Below are positions 7,068 through 13,424 of a stretch of 13,526 nucleotides of DNA, piece by piece. The position numbers and the translations under genes were made by a program. Origin of the DNA: Acidimicrobiales bacterium (GTDB lineage: Bacteria > Actinomycetota > Acidimicrobiia > Acidimicrobiales > Ilumatobacteraceae); assembly GCA_030830415.1 (NCBI GenBank), contig JAURNB010000207.1:1-13526 (forward strand). Direction: 5' to 3'. The notes beneath the pieces were generated by a model. That model worked only from the letters and a program-made list of their open reading frames with translations. It made no database searches and was not told the DNA's origin. The first letter of the stretch is position 1. Every line of letters begins with the position of its first letter.

Positions 7068-7073
7068 TAACCT
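7068..7073 (+). promoter_or_regulatory. Candidate -10 box for the 55-aa ORF (leaderless)
   Basis: TAACCT ends six bases before ATG 7080, and no Shine-Dalgarno is present in between. GTGACG at 7043-7048 is a weak -35 candidate with a long 19-base spacer. This matches the pattern of actinobacterial leaderless promoters but is short and could arise by chance. Confidence 0.28.
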
Positions 7074-7079
7074 CTCCCT

Positions 7080-7247
7080 ATGGCATTTGAACGACCACTT
7101 CCCGATCTTGACAAACTCATTACCGCATGGGAATCGTGGGAAAAAGGCGAAGAAGCTCCAGGTCGCGTGCTTGCCAATTTAAAGACAGCTGGCCTTGCCG
7201 ATATCTTGCGCCAACTGCAGACTTCAGGCTGGGTGCCTTCGGCCTAG
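7080..7247 (+). CDS. Conserved-looking 55-aa small protein upstream of Nudix hydrolase
   Basis: ATG 7080 opens a 55-codon frame ending at TAG 7245-7247. The product begins MAFERPLPDLDKLI, continues with an acidic, tryptophan-containing segment (AWESWEKGEE, residues 16-25), then GRVLANLKTAGLADIL (28-43) and ends SGWVPSA. The mix of charged and hydrophobic residues looks like a compact helical soluble protein and not random translation; two helices are plausible (9-25 and 28-48). There is no membrane span, signal or catalytic motif. It starts 13 bases after the preceding gene and lies in the same reading frame as the Nudix gene, separated by the stop and three codons. Function unknown; a small partner or regulator of the Nudix protein is a guess from position only. 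Confidence 0.65.
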   Translation: MAFERPLPDLDKLITAWESWEKGEEAPGRVLANLKTAGLADILRQLQTSGWVPSA

Positions 7248-7256
7248 GCCGTCTTC

Positions 7257-7919
7257 ATGCGCGCAGGTGGACAGCAGAAGATTCCGCGTCCATCGCAATG
7301 GGGAAAAGGAAGTTCAGCCCCGTGGATCGGTCGCGACTTCGCCCCACTCCAATCACTTGAGCATGTTGTTGCGCGAATAGCTGCGCACACACCGCAAGTA
7401 GCGGCAACAGAATTGATGCCAGAAGCGCGGGCAAGTGCCGTGTTGGTGAACTTGTACCAGGGTAAAAACGGCGTTGAAGTAGTTCTCACGAAACGTGCAG
7501 CACACTTAAAAAATCATAAGGGTGAGATTTCCTTTCCCGGGGGACGAGTGGAACCCGATGAGCAGGTTCACGAAGCTGCGTTAAGAGAAGCAGTGGAAGA
7601 AGTGGCGTTACCTGCCCATGATGTCACTTTGGTTGGCGAACTTGATCACTTGCTGACCATCGTGAGCAACAGTTACATCATTCCCGTGGTGGGAACCTTG
7701 CCGTATGAACCAACACTCGTTGCATCGGCAGATGAAGTAGATCGTGTGCTGCACGTACCGCTCCATGAACTGGTGCGCAGCGATACATATGCCTCAGAGG
7801 TGTGGGAAACACCAATGGGGTCACGCAATATATATATGTATCACCTCGACGATGAAACCATTTGGGGCGCTACTGCACGAGTGCTCACACAGTTGTTGCA
7901 TATTTCCCTGAGTGATTAA
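7257..7919 (+). CDS. Nudix hydrolase, CoA-diphosphatase (NudL) type
   Basis: A 220-aa Nudix protein. Residues 77-96 (LTKR..HLKNHKGE...FPGG) match the UPF0035 signature that marks the coenzyme A pyrophosphatase branch, directly followed by the Nudix box at 96-118: G96, E102, R110-E111, E114-E115. The metal-binding RE..EE core is intact. The box glycine near its end is alanine (Ala117). The expected reaction is cleavage of CoA or acyl-CoA to 3'-phosphoadenosine 5'-phosphate and 4'-phosphopantetheine; the substrate is inferred from the signature. The start at ATG 7257 is supported by the N-terminal IPRP...APW segment (9-23), which I recall from actinobacterial relatives, but there is no clear ribosome binding site, so coupling with the 55-aa ORF is likely. 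Its stop abuts the stop of the convergent phospholipase gene. Confidence 0.88.
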   Translation: MRAGGQQKIPRPSQWGKGSSAPWIGRDFAPLQSLEHVVARIAAHTPQVAATELMPEARASAVLVNLYQGKNGVEVVLTKRAAHLKNHKGEISFPGGRVEPDEQVHEAALREAVEEVALPAHDVTLVGELDHLLTIVSNSYIIPVVGTLPYEPTLVASADEVDRVLHVPLHELVRSDTYASEVWETPMGSRNIYMYHLDDETIWGATARVLTQLLHISLSD

Positions 7920-8369
7920 TCAGCTACCTAGCGTTCTGACCAATTGATAAAAAGTGCGCGCCCAAGCCTTGCAGTTCAGCCGCTGTGAAATTCCTCGTGG
8001 TTCGCAAGTGGTGAGCATGTCGTTGTAGAACTGGTTGTCTACTTTGAGGCGTAGATCAGAATTCCAAAAAGGAATACCCGTCATTTTGCTCAGCAACTTG
8101 AAGTTGCGATATCCAAAATCATGACGACGACATGACATGGTGAAATTGAATGAGCGCCCTGTATTACCGACTAATGGACTACTGCAATAATCAGTAGTCC
8201 AGTCGAGTTCTCGGAATTGCTGGCGGTAAGTTCTCTCAAAGCGAGGGAAAGCCGACAGCGAAGTGGCAAATGCCCCGCGTTCAATGACGGAAACTGTTTG
8301 GGCCAAGCTGTGTGGCGATGGGGCAACAAGAGTTGCGGCAACTAATACGTGTGCGAAAACGGCACCCAT
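7920..8369 (-). CDS. Secreted prokaryotic phospholipase A2
   Basis: Predicted 149-aa secreted phospholipase A2 of the bacterial/fungal type (as in Streptomyces violaceoruber), which would release the sn-2 fatty acid from phospholipids using calcium. Counting from the ATG at 8369, residues 8-16 are hydrophobic and a signal-peptidase site is plausible after SLA (residue 23). The active-site motif CRRHDFGYRN runs from Cys80 to Asn89 with the catalytic pair His83-Asp84; Asp111 in KVDNQFYNDM matches a further conserved acidic residue. Four cysteines (62, 80, 122, 133) allow two disulfides, as in the family. AAGGAG at 8375-8380, five bases before the ATG, decides this start over an in-frame ATG at 8402. 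The signal peptide lacks the usual positive n-region. It lies 42 bases behind ribH on the same strand. Confidence 0.85.
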   Translation of the reverse strand: MGAVFAHVLVAATLVAPSPHSLAQTVSVIERGAFATSLSAFPRFERTYRQQFRELDWTTDYCSSPLVGNTGRSFNFTMSCRRHDFGYRNFKLLSKMTGIPFWNSDLRLKVDNQFYNDMLTTCEPRGISQRLNCKAWARTFYQLVRTLGS

Positions 8370-8374
8370 ATACG

Positions 8375-8380
8375 CTCCTT
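8375..8380 (-). promoter_or_regulatory. Strong Shine-Dalgarno of the phospholipase gene
   Basis: AAGGAG on the minus strand, five bases before ATG 8369. It fixes the start 11 codons downstream of the longest possible reading and suggests efficient independent translation. Confidence 0.75.
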
Positions 8381-8411
8381 CCAGATACGTATATGTGTGC
8401 AATAGGCAGCT

Positions 8412-8894
8412 CTAGAGTGCCGCGATTTCTTTCAAGGCCTGCACGGTCATAATTGCCCCAATTGCTGCCTCTTCGCCTTTATTGCCTTCTGTGCCGCACC
8501 TGTCGAGTGCTTGTTGCAGGGTGTTGACGGTGAGGACGCCAAAGGCAACGTGTATGCCCGACTGTAATGCGGCTTGCTGCAAACCAGATGCTGCTTCTCC
8601 TGAGACGTATTCAAAATGTGGGGTATCGCCGCGGATGACTGCACCCAGTGCAACAACTGCATCTACTTTTCCAGACTTTGCGAGCGCCAATGCCGCAACA
8701 GGTAACTCAAATGCTCCTGGTACCCAAATGGTGTGGATATCTTTTGCCGCAACTCCATGGTTGGTGAACCCTTGAACAGCGCCAATGCGTAATGCATCGA
8801 CGATGTCGAAGTTGAAAGTTGCACAGAGGATGCCAAAGCGCATACCACTGCCATCTACTTTTACATTGCTGAGGCCGTCATTTGGTCCGTGCAT
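8412..8894 (-). CDS. ribH: 6,7-dimethyl-8-ribityllumazine synthase
   Basis: Penultimate enzyme of riboflavin synthesis: condenses 5-amino-6-ribitylaminouracil with 3,4-dihydroxy-2-butanone 4-phosphate to give lumazine. The 160-aa product has the substrate-binding VPGAFELP at 58-65, GAVIRGDTPHFEYV at 84-97 with the conserved His93, FGVLTVNT at 118-125, Arg132 for phosphate binding and NKGEEAA at 138-144. Length matches bacterial RibH, which usually assembles into pentamers or 60-subunit shells. GGAG at 8901-8904 lies six bases before the ATG. It follows ribBA by 24 bases and is the third gene of the riboswitch-led operon. Confidence 0.97.
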   Translation of the reverse strand: MHGPNDGLSNVKVDGSGMRFGILCATFNFDIVDALRIGAVQGFTNHGVAAKDIHTIWVPGAFELPVAALALAKSGKVDAVVALGAVIRGDTPHFEYVSGEAASGLQQAALQSGIHVAFGVLTVNTLQQALDRCGTEGNKGEEAAIGAIMTVQALKEIAAL

Positions 8895-8918
8895 TTTTTA
8901 CTCCGTTCTTCAGGTGAA

Positions 8919-10157
8919 TTATTTGTCCATGTCAATGAGGTGACCCATGCGCTCTTTTTTTGTGCGCAGGTACTTCTCATTTTCAGGTGTTGATGCAATT
9001 TCAATTGATACTCGTTCAACTACTGCGAGTCCGTAACCTTCGAGGCCACCATATTTGGCAGGGTTGTTGGTCATGAGGCGTAGTTCTGATGCCCCAAGGT
9101 CGGCAAGAATTTGTGCTCCAATACCGTATTCACGGCTGTCAACAGGCAAACCAAGTTCTGTGTTTGCATCAACCGTATCGAAGCCTTCGTCTTGCAGTGA
9201 GTACGCACGAATTTTGTGACCTATTCCAATACCTCGGCCTTCATGTCCGCGTAAGTACACAACGACGCCGCGGCCTTCTTCAGAAATTTTCTGCATGGCT
9301 GCAGCAAGCTGCGGCCCGCAATCGCAACGACGACTGCCAAACACATCGCCTGTCAGGCATTCGCTGTGCACGCGAGTGAGAACTGAGCCTGGTGCTGAAA
9401 TATCTCCTTGCGTGAAAGCAAGGTGTTCAATGCCATCAACAGTATTGCGGTAGGCATGACATGTGAAGATGCCCCATTCAGTAGGAACGGGTGCGGAGCT
9501 AATGAATTCAACAAGCCGTTCGTGGTGCCTGCGGTATTCAATCAGAAGCGCAATTGAAGATAAGAGCAAGTTGTGTTGTGCACAAAATGCACGCAGGTCG
9601 TCGAGGCGGGCCATGGTGCCATCGTCATTTTGAATTTCACAAATCACCCCTGCGGGCTGACAGCCAGCAAGTTTGGCGAGGTCTACTGCAGCTTCGGTGT
9701 GACCAGCTCTTTTGAGTACGCCGCCTTCACGAGCACGAAGTGGAAAGATGTGTCCGGGTCGAGCAAAAGCCGCATAGTTGGCTGAGGGGTCAGAGAGTGC
9801 CCGCAATGTTGCTGCGCGGTCGGCCGCCGAGATTCCTGTGGCGATTCCCTCCATGAGGTCTACCGACACGGTGAAAGCGGTGCGATGACTCTCGGTATTT
9901 TGGTCGACCATGGCGGGAAGGCGAAGGTCATCACAGCGCTCGCCGGTTAATGGCGCGCACACAACACCCGTGGAATGGCGAACGATGAACGCAAGTTTTT
10001 CTTGAGTGGCGAACTCTGCAGCCATGATGAAGTCGCCTTCGTTCTCGCGATCTTCATCGTCAACGATGACCACCATTTCTCCTCGAGCAATTGCTGCGAG
10101 AACTTCGGGGATGGAAGCAAACCCGTTTTCTGAGGGGGGAAGAGCTGTGCTGTTCAT
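8919..10157 (-). CDS. ribBA: Bifunctional 3,4-dihydroxy-2-butanone-4-phosphate synthase / GTP cyclohydrolase II
   Basis: Provides both precursors of riboflavin. The N-terminal RibB half (about 1-210) shows DDEDRENEGD at 33-42 and HTEAAVDLA at 153-161, the metal- and substrate-binding sites for ribulose 5-phosphate. The C-terminal RibA half (about 225-412) has RVHSECLTGDVFGSRRCDCG at 262-281 with the zinc cysteines C267, C278 and C280, and GHEGRGIGI at 304-312. Both halves look intact. The ATG overlaps the ribD stop by four bases (ATGA on the minus strand), and AAAGGA at 10164-10169 provides a ribosome binding site with six-base spacing. The fused RibBA form is common in actinobacteria. Confidence 0.97.
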   Translation of the reverse strand: MNSTALPPSENGFASIPEVLAAIARGEMVVIVDDEDRENEGDFIMAAEFATQEKLAFIVRHSTGVVCAPLTGERCDDLRLPAMVDQNTESHRTAFTVSVDLMEGIATGISAADRAATLRALSDPSANYAAFARPGHIFPLRAREGGVLKRAGHTEAAVDLAKLAGCQPAGVICEIQNDDGTMARLDDLRAFCAQHNLLLSSIALLIEYRRHHERLVEFISSAPVPTEWGIFTCHAYRNTVDGIEHLAFTQGDISAPGSVLTRVHSECLTGDVFGSRRCDCGPQLAAAMQKISEEGRGVVVYLRGHEGRGIGIGHKIRAYSLQDEGFDTVDANTELGLPVDSREYGIGAQILADLGASELRLMTNNPAKYGGLEGYGLAVVERVSIEIASTPENEKYLRTKKERMGHLIDMDK

Positions 10158-11170
10158 GGTTTTTCCTTTCGCACCTCAACAACGACTTCAATGTCGGTAT
10201 CGAGTTGTTGAACTGATGAAATAGTGCCGCGCCACATGTCGGCAATATCACCAACTGCGTCGCCGCTGAATATTCCGGGAGCATTGTCGCCACCGGCTAT
10301 GGCCGGGGCAAAGTGGAATACGTATCGATTAACTAAGCCAGCACGATGGAATGCACCAGCGACATGATGACCGCCTTCAACGAGTAATTGCAGGACATCT
10401 TCACTGCCGAGCTTGTGCAACAGTGTGGTGAGGTCTCCGCTGTATTCGGTGCAGGGGTGCACTTTCGCTTGCGTTGGTGCGCTACCAAGAACAATGCGTC
10501 GCGGTGACGTTCCTTCTGCATCGCGAACGGTGAGTTCGGGGTCATCTGCGCGAACAGTTCCTGCACCAACAAGTACGGCATCGCTTTCTGCACGCAACTC
10601 GTGAACTCGTTGTCGAGCCGATGCACCAGTAATCCACTGGCTAGTGCCGTTTGCTGCTGCAGTTTTACCATCGAGCGTGCTTGCCATTTTGAGAACGACA
10701 AATGGCATGCCAGTTGTGCGGTGATGTATGTAGGGGAGAAGTTGTGAGTGCACTTGGCCCGCAAGTACTCCAAGTTCAACTTCAATGCCAGCTGCACGCA
10801 AAGCATTGAGGCCTGTGCCGGCAACTTTCGGGTCGGGGTCAACTATTCCTACAACGACGCGCTGTACGCCAGCGTCAATGATGGCTTGGGTGCAGGGGCC
10901 GGTTCGACCAGTATGCGAGCAAGGTTCAAGTGTGGTGTAGAGAGTTGATGCACGAGCAGCTTCGCCGGCTCGGCGCAAAGCGTGAATTTCTGCGTGTGGC
11001 CCACCCACAGCTGAAGTGCAACCTTCATATGTAGAACCATCGGCAGCAACGACAACGGCACCCACCCATGGGTTAGGACGCGAAATGAGACGCGCCTGCA
11101 ACGCCGTGCCAAGTGCACGGCGCATGAATTGTTCGTCGCGCACGCTAGGCGTGCTCGCAGTATTTGTCAT
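10154..11170 (-). CDS. ribD: Bifunctional diaminohydroxyphosphoribosylaminopyrimidine deaminase / 5-amino-6-(5-phosphoribosylamino)uracil reductase
   Basis: Catalyses steps two and three of riboflavin synthesis. The deaminase domain (about 11-145) has NPWVGAVV at 33-40, the zinc ligand and catalytic glutamate HAE at 59-61, and the second zinc site PCSHTGRTGPC with C84 and C93. The reductase domain (about 157-338) has KMASTLDGKTA, WITG at 179-182, and DAVLVGAGTVRADDPELTVR at 197-216, then VEGG. The 338 aa are slightly short for RibD because the middle of the reductase domain is compact. The start is fixed by AGGTGGAGG at 11172-11180. First gene of the operon, directly behind the FMN riboswitch whose closing stem shares bases with that Shine-Dalgarno. 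Confidence 0.96.
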   Translation of the reverse strand: MTNTASTPSVRDEQFMRRALGTALQARLISRPNPWVGAVVVAADGSTYEGCTSAVGGPHAEIHALRRAGEAARASTLYTTLEPCSHTGRTGPCTQAIIDAGVQRVVVGIVDPDPKVAGTGLNALRAAGIEVELGVLAGQVHSQLLPYIHHRTTGMPFVVLKMASTLDGKTAAANGTSQWITGASARQRVHELRAESDAVLVGAGTVRADDPELTVRDAEGTSPRRIVLGSAPTQAKVHPCTEYSGDLTTLLHKLGSEDVLQLLVEGGHHVAGAFHRAGLVNRYVFHFAPAIAGGDNAPGIFSGDAVGDIADMWRGTISSVQQLDTDIEVVVEVRKEKP

Positions 11171-11177
11171 GCCTCCA

Positions 11178-11300
11178 CCTTGCTCCCATCCGGACTATGA
11201 CCGTCGGTATTGGAGTTCCACCAATTCGGCCCAATCACCGAAGTGAAAGGGTTCGCAGACTATGACTGCCGGTTGGGACTTGCACCCGTACCCCGCAAGG
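11178..11300 (-). promoter_or_regulatory. FMN riboswitch (RFN element)
   Basis: Read on the minus strand, the region holds the conserved RFN core: ACGGGTGCAAGTCCC, ACCGGCAGT, AGTCTGCGAA, then ACCGACGGTCATAGTCCGGAT near the 3' end. The ends close as a six-base P1 stem, CCTTGC (11300-11295) with GCAAGG (11183-11178). The aptamer binds flavin mononucleotide and lowers expression of riboflavin genes. The ribD start lies only seven bases after P1, leaving no room for a terminator hairpin, and the last three bases of P1 (11178-11180) are part of the ribD Shine-Dalgarno, so control is most likely at translation initiation. Confidence 0.95.
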
Positions 11301-11336
11301 AGTTGTTTGTAGTTGTATTCGTATTGCGTGCCCCAC

Positions 11337-11342
11337 GTTATA
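11337..11342 (-). promoter_or_regulatory. Possible -10 box for the rib operon
   Basis: TATAAC on the minus strand, about 37 bases before the start of the aptamer, in the 69-base gap after the preceding gene. No convincing -35 box lies at the right distance, so this is a weak call; transcription could also come from the upstream membrane-protein gene. Confidence 0.2.
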
Positions 11343-11369
11343 GGCGATCGTGGGCTGAGGCACTGTCGA

Positions 11370-11756
11370 CTAGTCGCGAGGTGACCATTTTTGGTTTGGG
11401 TCAGTGACCTCGGTTGCTTTGCGCTTGTCGGCGCGGATCACGTTGCGAAAGATGACGGTGAAAACAACGGCAAGGCCAATAATGATGAGCCCGAAGGTGG
11501 CGTACTGCAAATTCCCACCACGGTCACCAGCTTGAGTCGGAGCTTTTCCACATCCGGGCTTCGGATACAGCCCAATACAGTCGCTCGGGTCGCGCTCCAT
11601 GTCGTAGGTATAGAGCGGATCTGAGGTGGGTGTCTCTGAGTTGGCGGGGTGACTTTGGGGAAAGCGCAGGGTGTACGAGGTGGTGGCAGATACTGATGGG
11701 GGTAGAGCGACAGATGGCACTCCGCCATCGTCACACGGCACGGGTGCTGATGCCAA
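11370..11756 (-). CDS. Single-span membrane protein of unknown function
   Basis: I do not recognise this gene. The 128-aa reading from TTG 11756 has a proline-, serine- and threonine-rich N-terminal part (about 1-55), a segment with two close cysteines (C60 and C69, in DCIGLYPKPGCG), one hydrophobic span at about 86-105 (ATFGLIIIGLAVVFTVIF), and a basic then polar tail (RNVIRADKRK..., ending WSPRD). The positive residues after the span predict an N-out, C-in topology, with the cysteines outside. No signal peptide is seen. The start is uncertain: TTG 11756, GTG 11738 and GTG 11720 are in frame, none with a good ribosome binding site. It is divergent from guaA and lies upstream of the riboswitch on the same strand. 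Confidence 0.55.
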   Translation of the reverse strand: MASAPVPCDDGGVPSVALPPSVSATTSYTLRFPQSHPANSETPTSDPLYTYDMERDPSDCIGLYPKPGCGKAPTQAGDRGGNLQYATFGLIIIGLAVVFTVIFRNVIRADKRKATEVTDPNQKWSPRD

Positions 11757-11764
11757 ACGGGAAC

Positions 11765-11770
11765 TATGGT
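11765..11770 (+). promoter_or_regulatory. Candidate -10 box for leaderless guaA
   Basis: TATGGT fits TANNNT and ends seven bases before ATG 11778, with no Shine-Dalgarno between. No good -35 box is visible. The candidate overlaps the alternative upstream ATG at 11766, and if real it would exclude that start. Confidence 0.3.
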
Positions 11771-11777
11771 CATAGCG

Positions 11778-13325
11778 ATGTCTGGTACTTATGACACCGT
11801 TTTAGTGGTCGATTTTGGGGCTCAATACGCCCAACTCATTGCGCGCCGTGTGCGCGAGGCCCACGTGTACTCAGAAATCGTGCCACACCGCATCACGGCG
11901 AGCGAAGTACAAAAGAAAAATCCGCGAGCCATCATTTTGTCTGGTGGACCAAAAAGTGTGCACGTCGACGGTGCTCCAGTACTCGACCCTGCCATCTACG
12001 ACCTCGGCATTCCTATTTTCGGTATTTGCTACGGGCATCAACTGATTGCTCAACAACTCGGTGGCGAAGTATCGCGAGGTGGCCGTGGTGAATATGGTCG
12101 TGCACTGCTCACTCGAAATAGCGAGAAGTCAACACTGCTGCACGACCTGCCATCTGAGTATTCGGTATGGATGAGCCATTTTGATTTTGTTGCGCGCCTG
12201 CCAGAAGGTTTTGTTTCATCGGCGTCTACTCCCGATGCGCCGATTGCAGTAATGGAAAATGCACAACGCAAAGTGTGGGCAGTGCAATTCCACCCAGAAG
12301 TGGTGCACTCCGAGTACGGACAAAAAGTTCTTGAGCGTTTTCTGATTGAGCTTGCTGGTTGCACTCCCAACTGGACGATGGACTCCATTATCGACACTCA
12401 GGTGGCTGCAATTCGGGCACAAGTAGGAAATGCTCGTGCAATTTGTGGTTTGTCTGGCGGTGTCGACTCATCAGTTGCTGCGGCACTTGTTCATAAAGCA
12501 ATTGGTGCTCAACTCACATGCGTTTATGTTGACACTGGTCTCATGCGCAAAGGTGAAAGTGAACAAGTAGTCGAAATGTTCGAGCGCAATATGGGTATAG
12601 AACTCATTCATGTGCGCGCAGGTGAAAAGTTTTTCGACAAGCTCGCGGGCGTTATTGAACCAGAAGCAAAGCGCAAAGCAATCGGTGAACTCTTCGTGCG
12701 TATCTTTGAAGAAAATACTGGTGGAGTAACCGACGCAGAATTTCTGGTGCAAGGAACTTTGTACCCCGACGTCATTGAAAGTGGCGGAAGCGATGGCACT
12801 GCCTCTGTTATTAAAAGCCATCACAACGTTGGTGGCTTGCCAGAAGATATGACCTTGAAATTGGTTGAGCCACTGCGCACCCTTTTCAAAGATGAAGTGC
12901 GCAAGTTAGGTAGTGAACTTGGTCTTCCCGACGAAATGGTGTGGCGCCAACCGTTCCCAGGCCCTGGGCTGGGCGTGCGCATCATTGGTGAAGTCACTCC
13001 AGAGCGTGTGGCAACTCTGCAAGAAGCCGATGCCATCGTGCGCGAAGAAGTACGTCTAGCGGGCCTCGAGCGAGAGATCTGGCAGGCCTTTGCCGTTCTT
13101 GCCGATATCCGCTCTGTGGGTGTGATGGGCGACGAACGTACCTATGGGCACCCCATCATCATTCGTGCCGTCACGAGCGATGATGCCATGACCGCCGACT
13201 GGGCACGTTTGCCCTATGACCTCTTAGAGAAAATGTCGAACCGCATCATCAATGAAGTCGCCGGCATTAACCGCGTGGTGTACGACGTGACCTCGAAGCC
13301 GCCCGGCACAATTGAGTGGGAATAA
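11778..13325 (+). CDS. guaA: GMP synthase (glutamine-hydrolysing)
   Basis: Converts XMP to GMP using ATP and glutamine in the cytoplasm. From ATG 11778 the product is 515 aa, a typical length. The N-terminal class I glutamine amidotransferase domain (about 1-195) shows VLVVDFGAQYAQLIARRVRE, the nucleophile Cys84 in GICYGHQL, and the histidine-glutamate pair in QFHPEVVHSEYG. The ATP-pyrophosphatase domain has the P-loop GLSGGVDSSVAA near residue 222, and the C-terminal dimerisation domain ends with the family terminus PPGTIEWE. An in-frame ATG at 11766 would add four residues (MVIA); I prefer 11778 because MSGTYDTVLVVDFGAQ fits the family and a TANNNT box precedes it. No terminator is evident after the stop. 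Confidence 0.96.
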   Translation: MSGTYDTVLVVDFGAQYAQLIARRVREAHVYSEIVPHRITASEVQKKNPRAIILSGGPKSVHVDGAPVLDPAIYDLGIPIFGICYGHQLIAQQLGGEVSRGGRGEYGRALLTRNSEKSTLLHDLPSEYSVWMSHFDFVARLPEGFVSSASTPDAPIAVMENAQRKVWAVQFHPEVVHSEYGQKVLERFLIELAGCTPNWTMDSIIDTQVAAIRAQVGNARAICGLSGGVDSSVAAALVHKAIGAQLTCVYVDTGLMRKGESEQVVEMFERNMGIELIHVRAGEKFFDKLAGVIEPEAKRKAIGELFVRIFEENTGGVTDAEFLVQGTLYPDVIESGGSDGTASVIKSHHNVGGLPEDMTLKLVEPLRTLFKDEVRKLGSELGLPDEMVWRQPFPGPGLGVRIIGEVTPERVATLQEADAIVREEVRLAGLEREIWQAFAVLADIRSVGVMGDERTYGHPIIIRAVTSDDAMTADWARLPYDLLEKMSNRIINEVAGINRVVYDVTSKPPGTIEWE

Positions 13326-13424
13326 GCCAATTTTCCTCGTTTTATCGCCAATTTTGAGTCAAAAACGGGAAATTTCGACCTGAAATCACCCCTCATGGGA
13401 AGTGGCTCGTAGGCTCCAAGAGTC

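Noticed and set aside
10333..10842. 169-codon minus-strand frame inside ribD
   Set aside because: Out-of-frame reading of the ribD coding sequence, whose own frame encodes all family motifs.
11438..11773. 111-codon minus-strand frame in a different phase from the single-span membrane protein
   Set aside because: Proline/serine-rich with no hydrophobic span or charge pattern; the other phase gives a coherent membrane protein.
13326..13424. Possible terminator or operator after guaA built from the repeated GCCAATTTT and the CGTTTT/AAAACG pair
   Set aside because: The stem is only six AT-rich pairs with a long loop and no following T tract; the repeat is short and may be chance.
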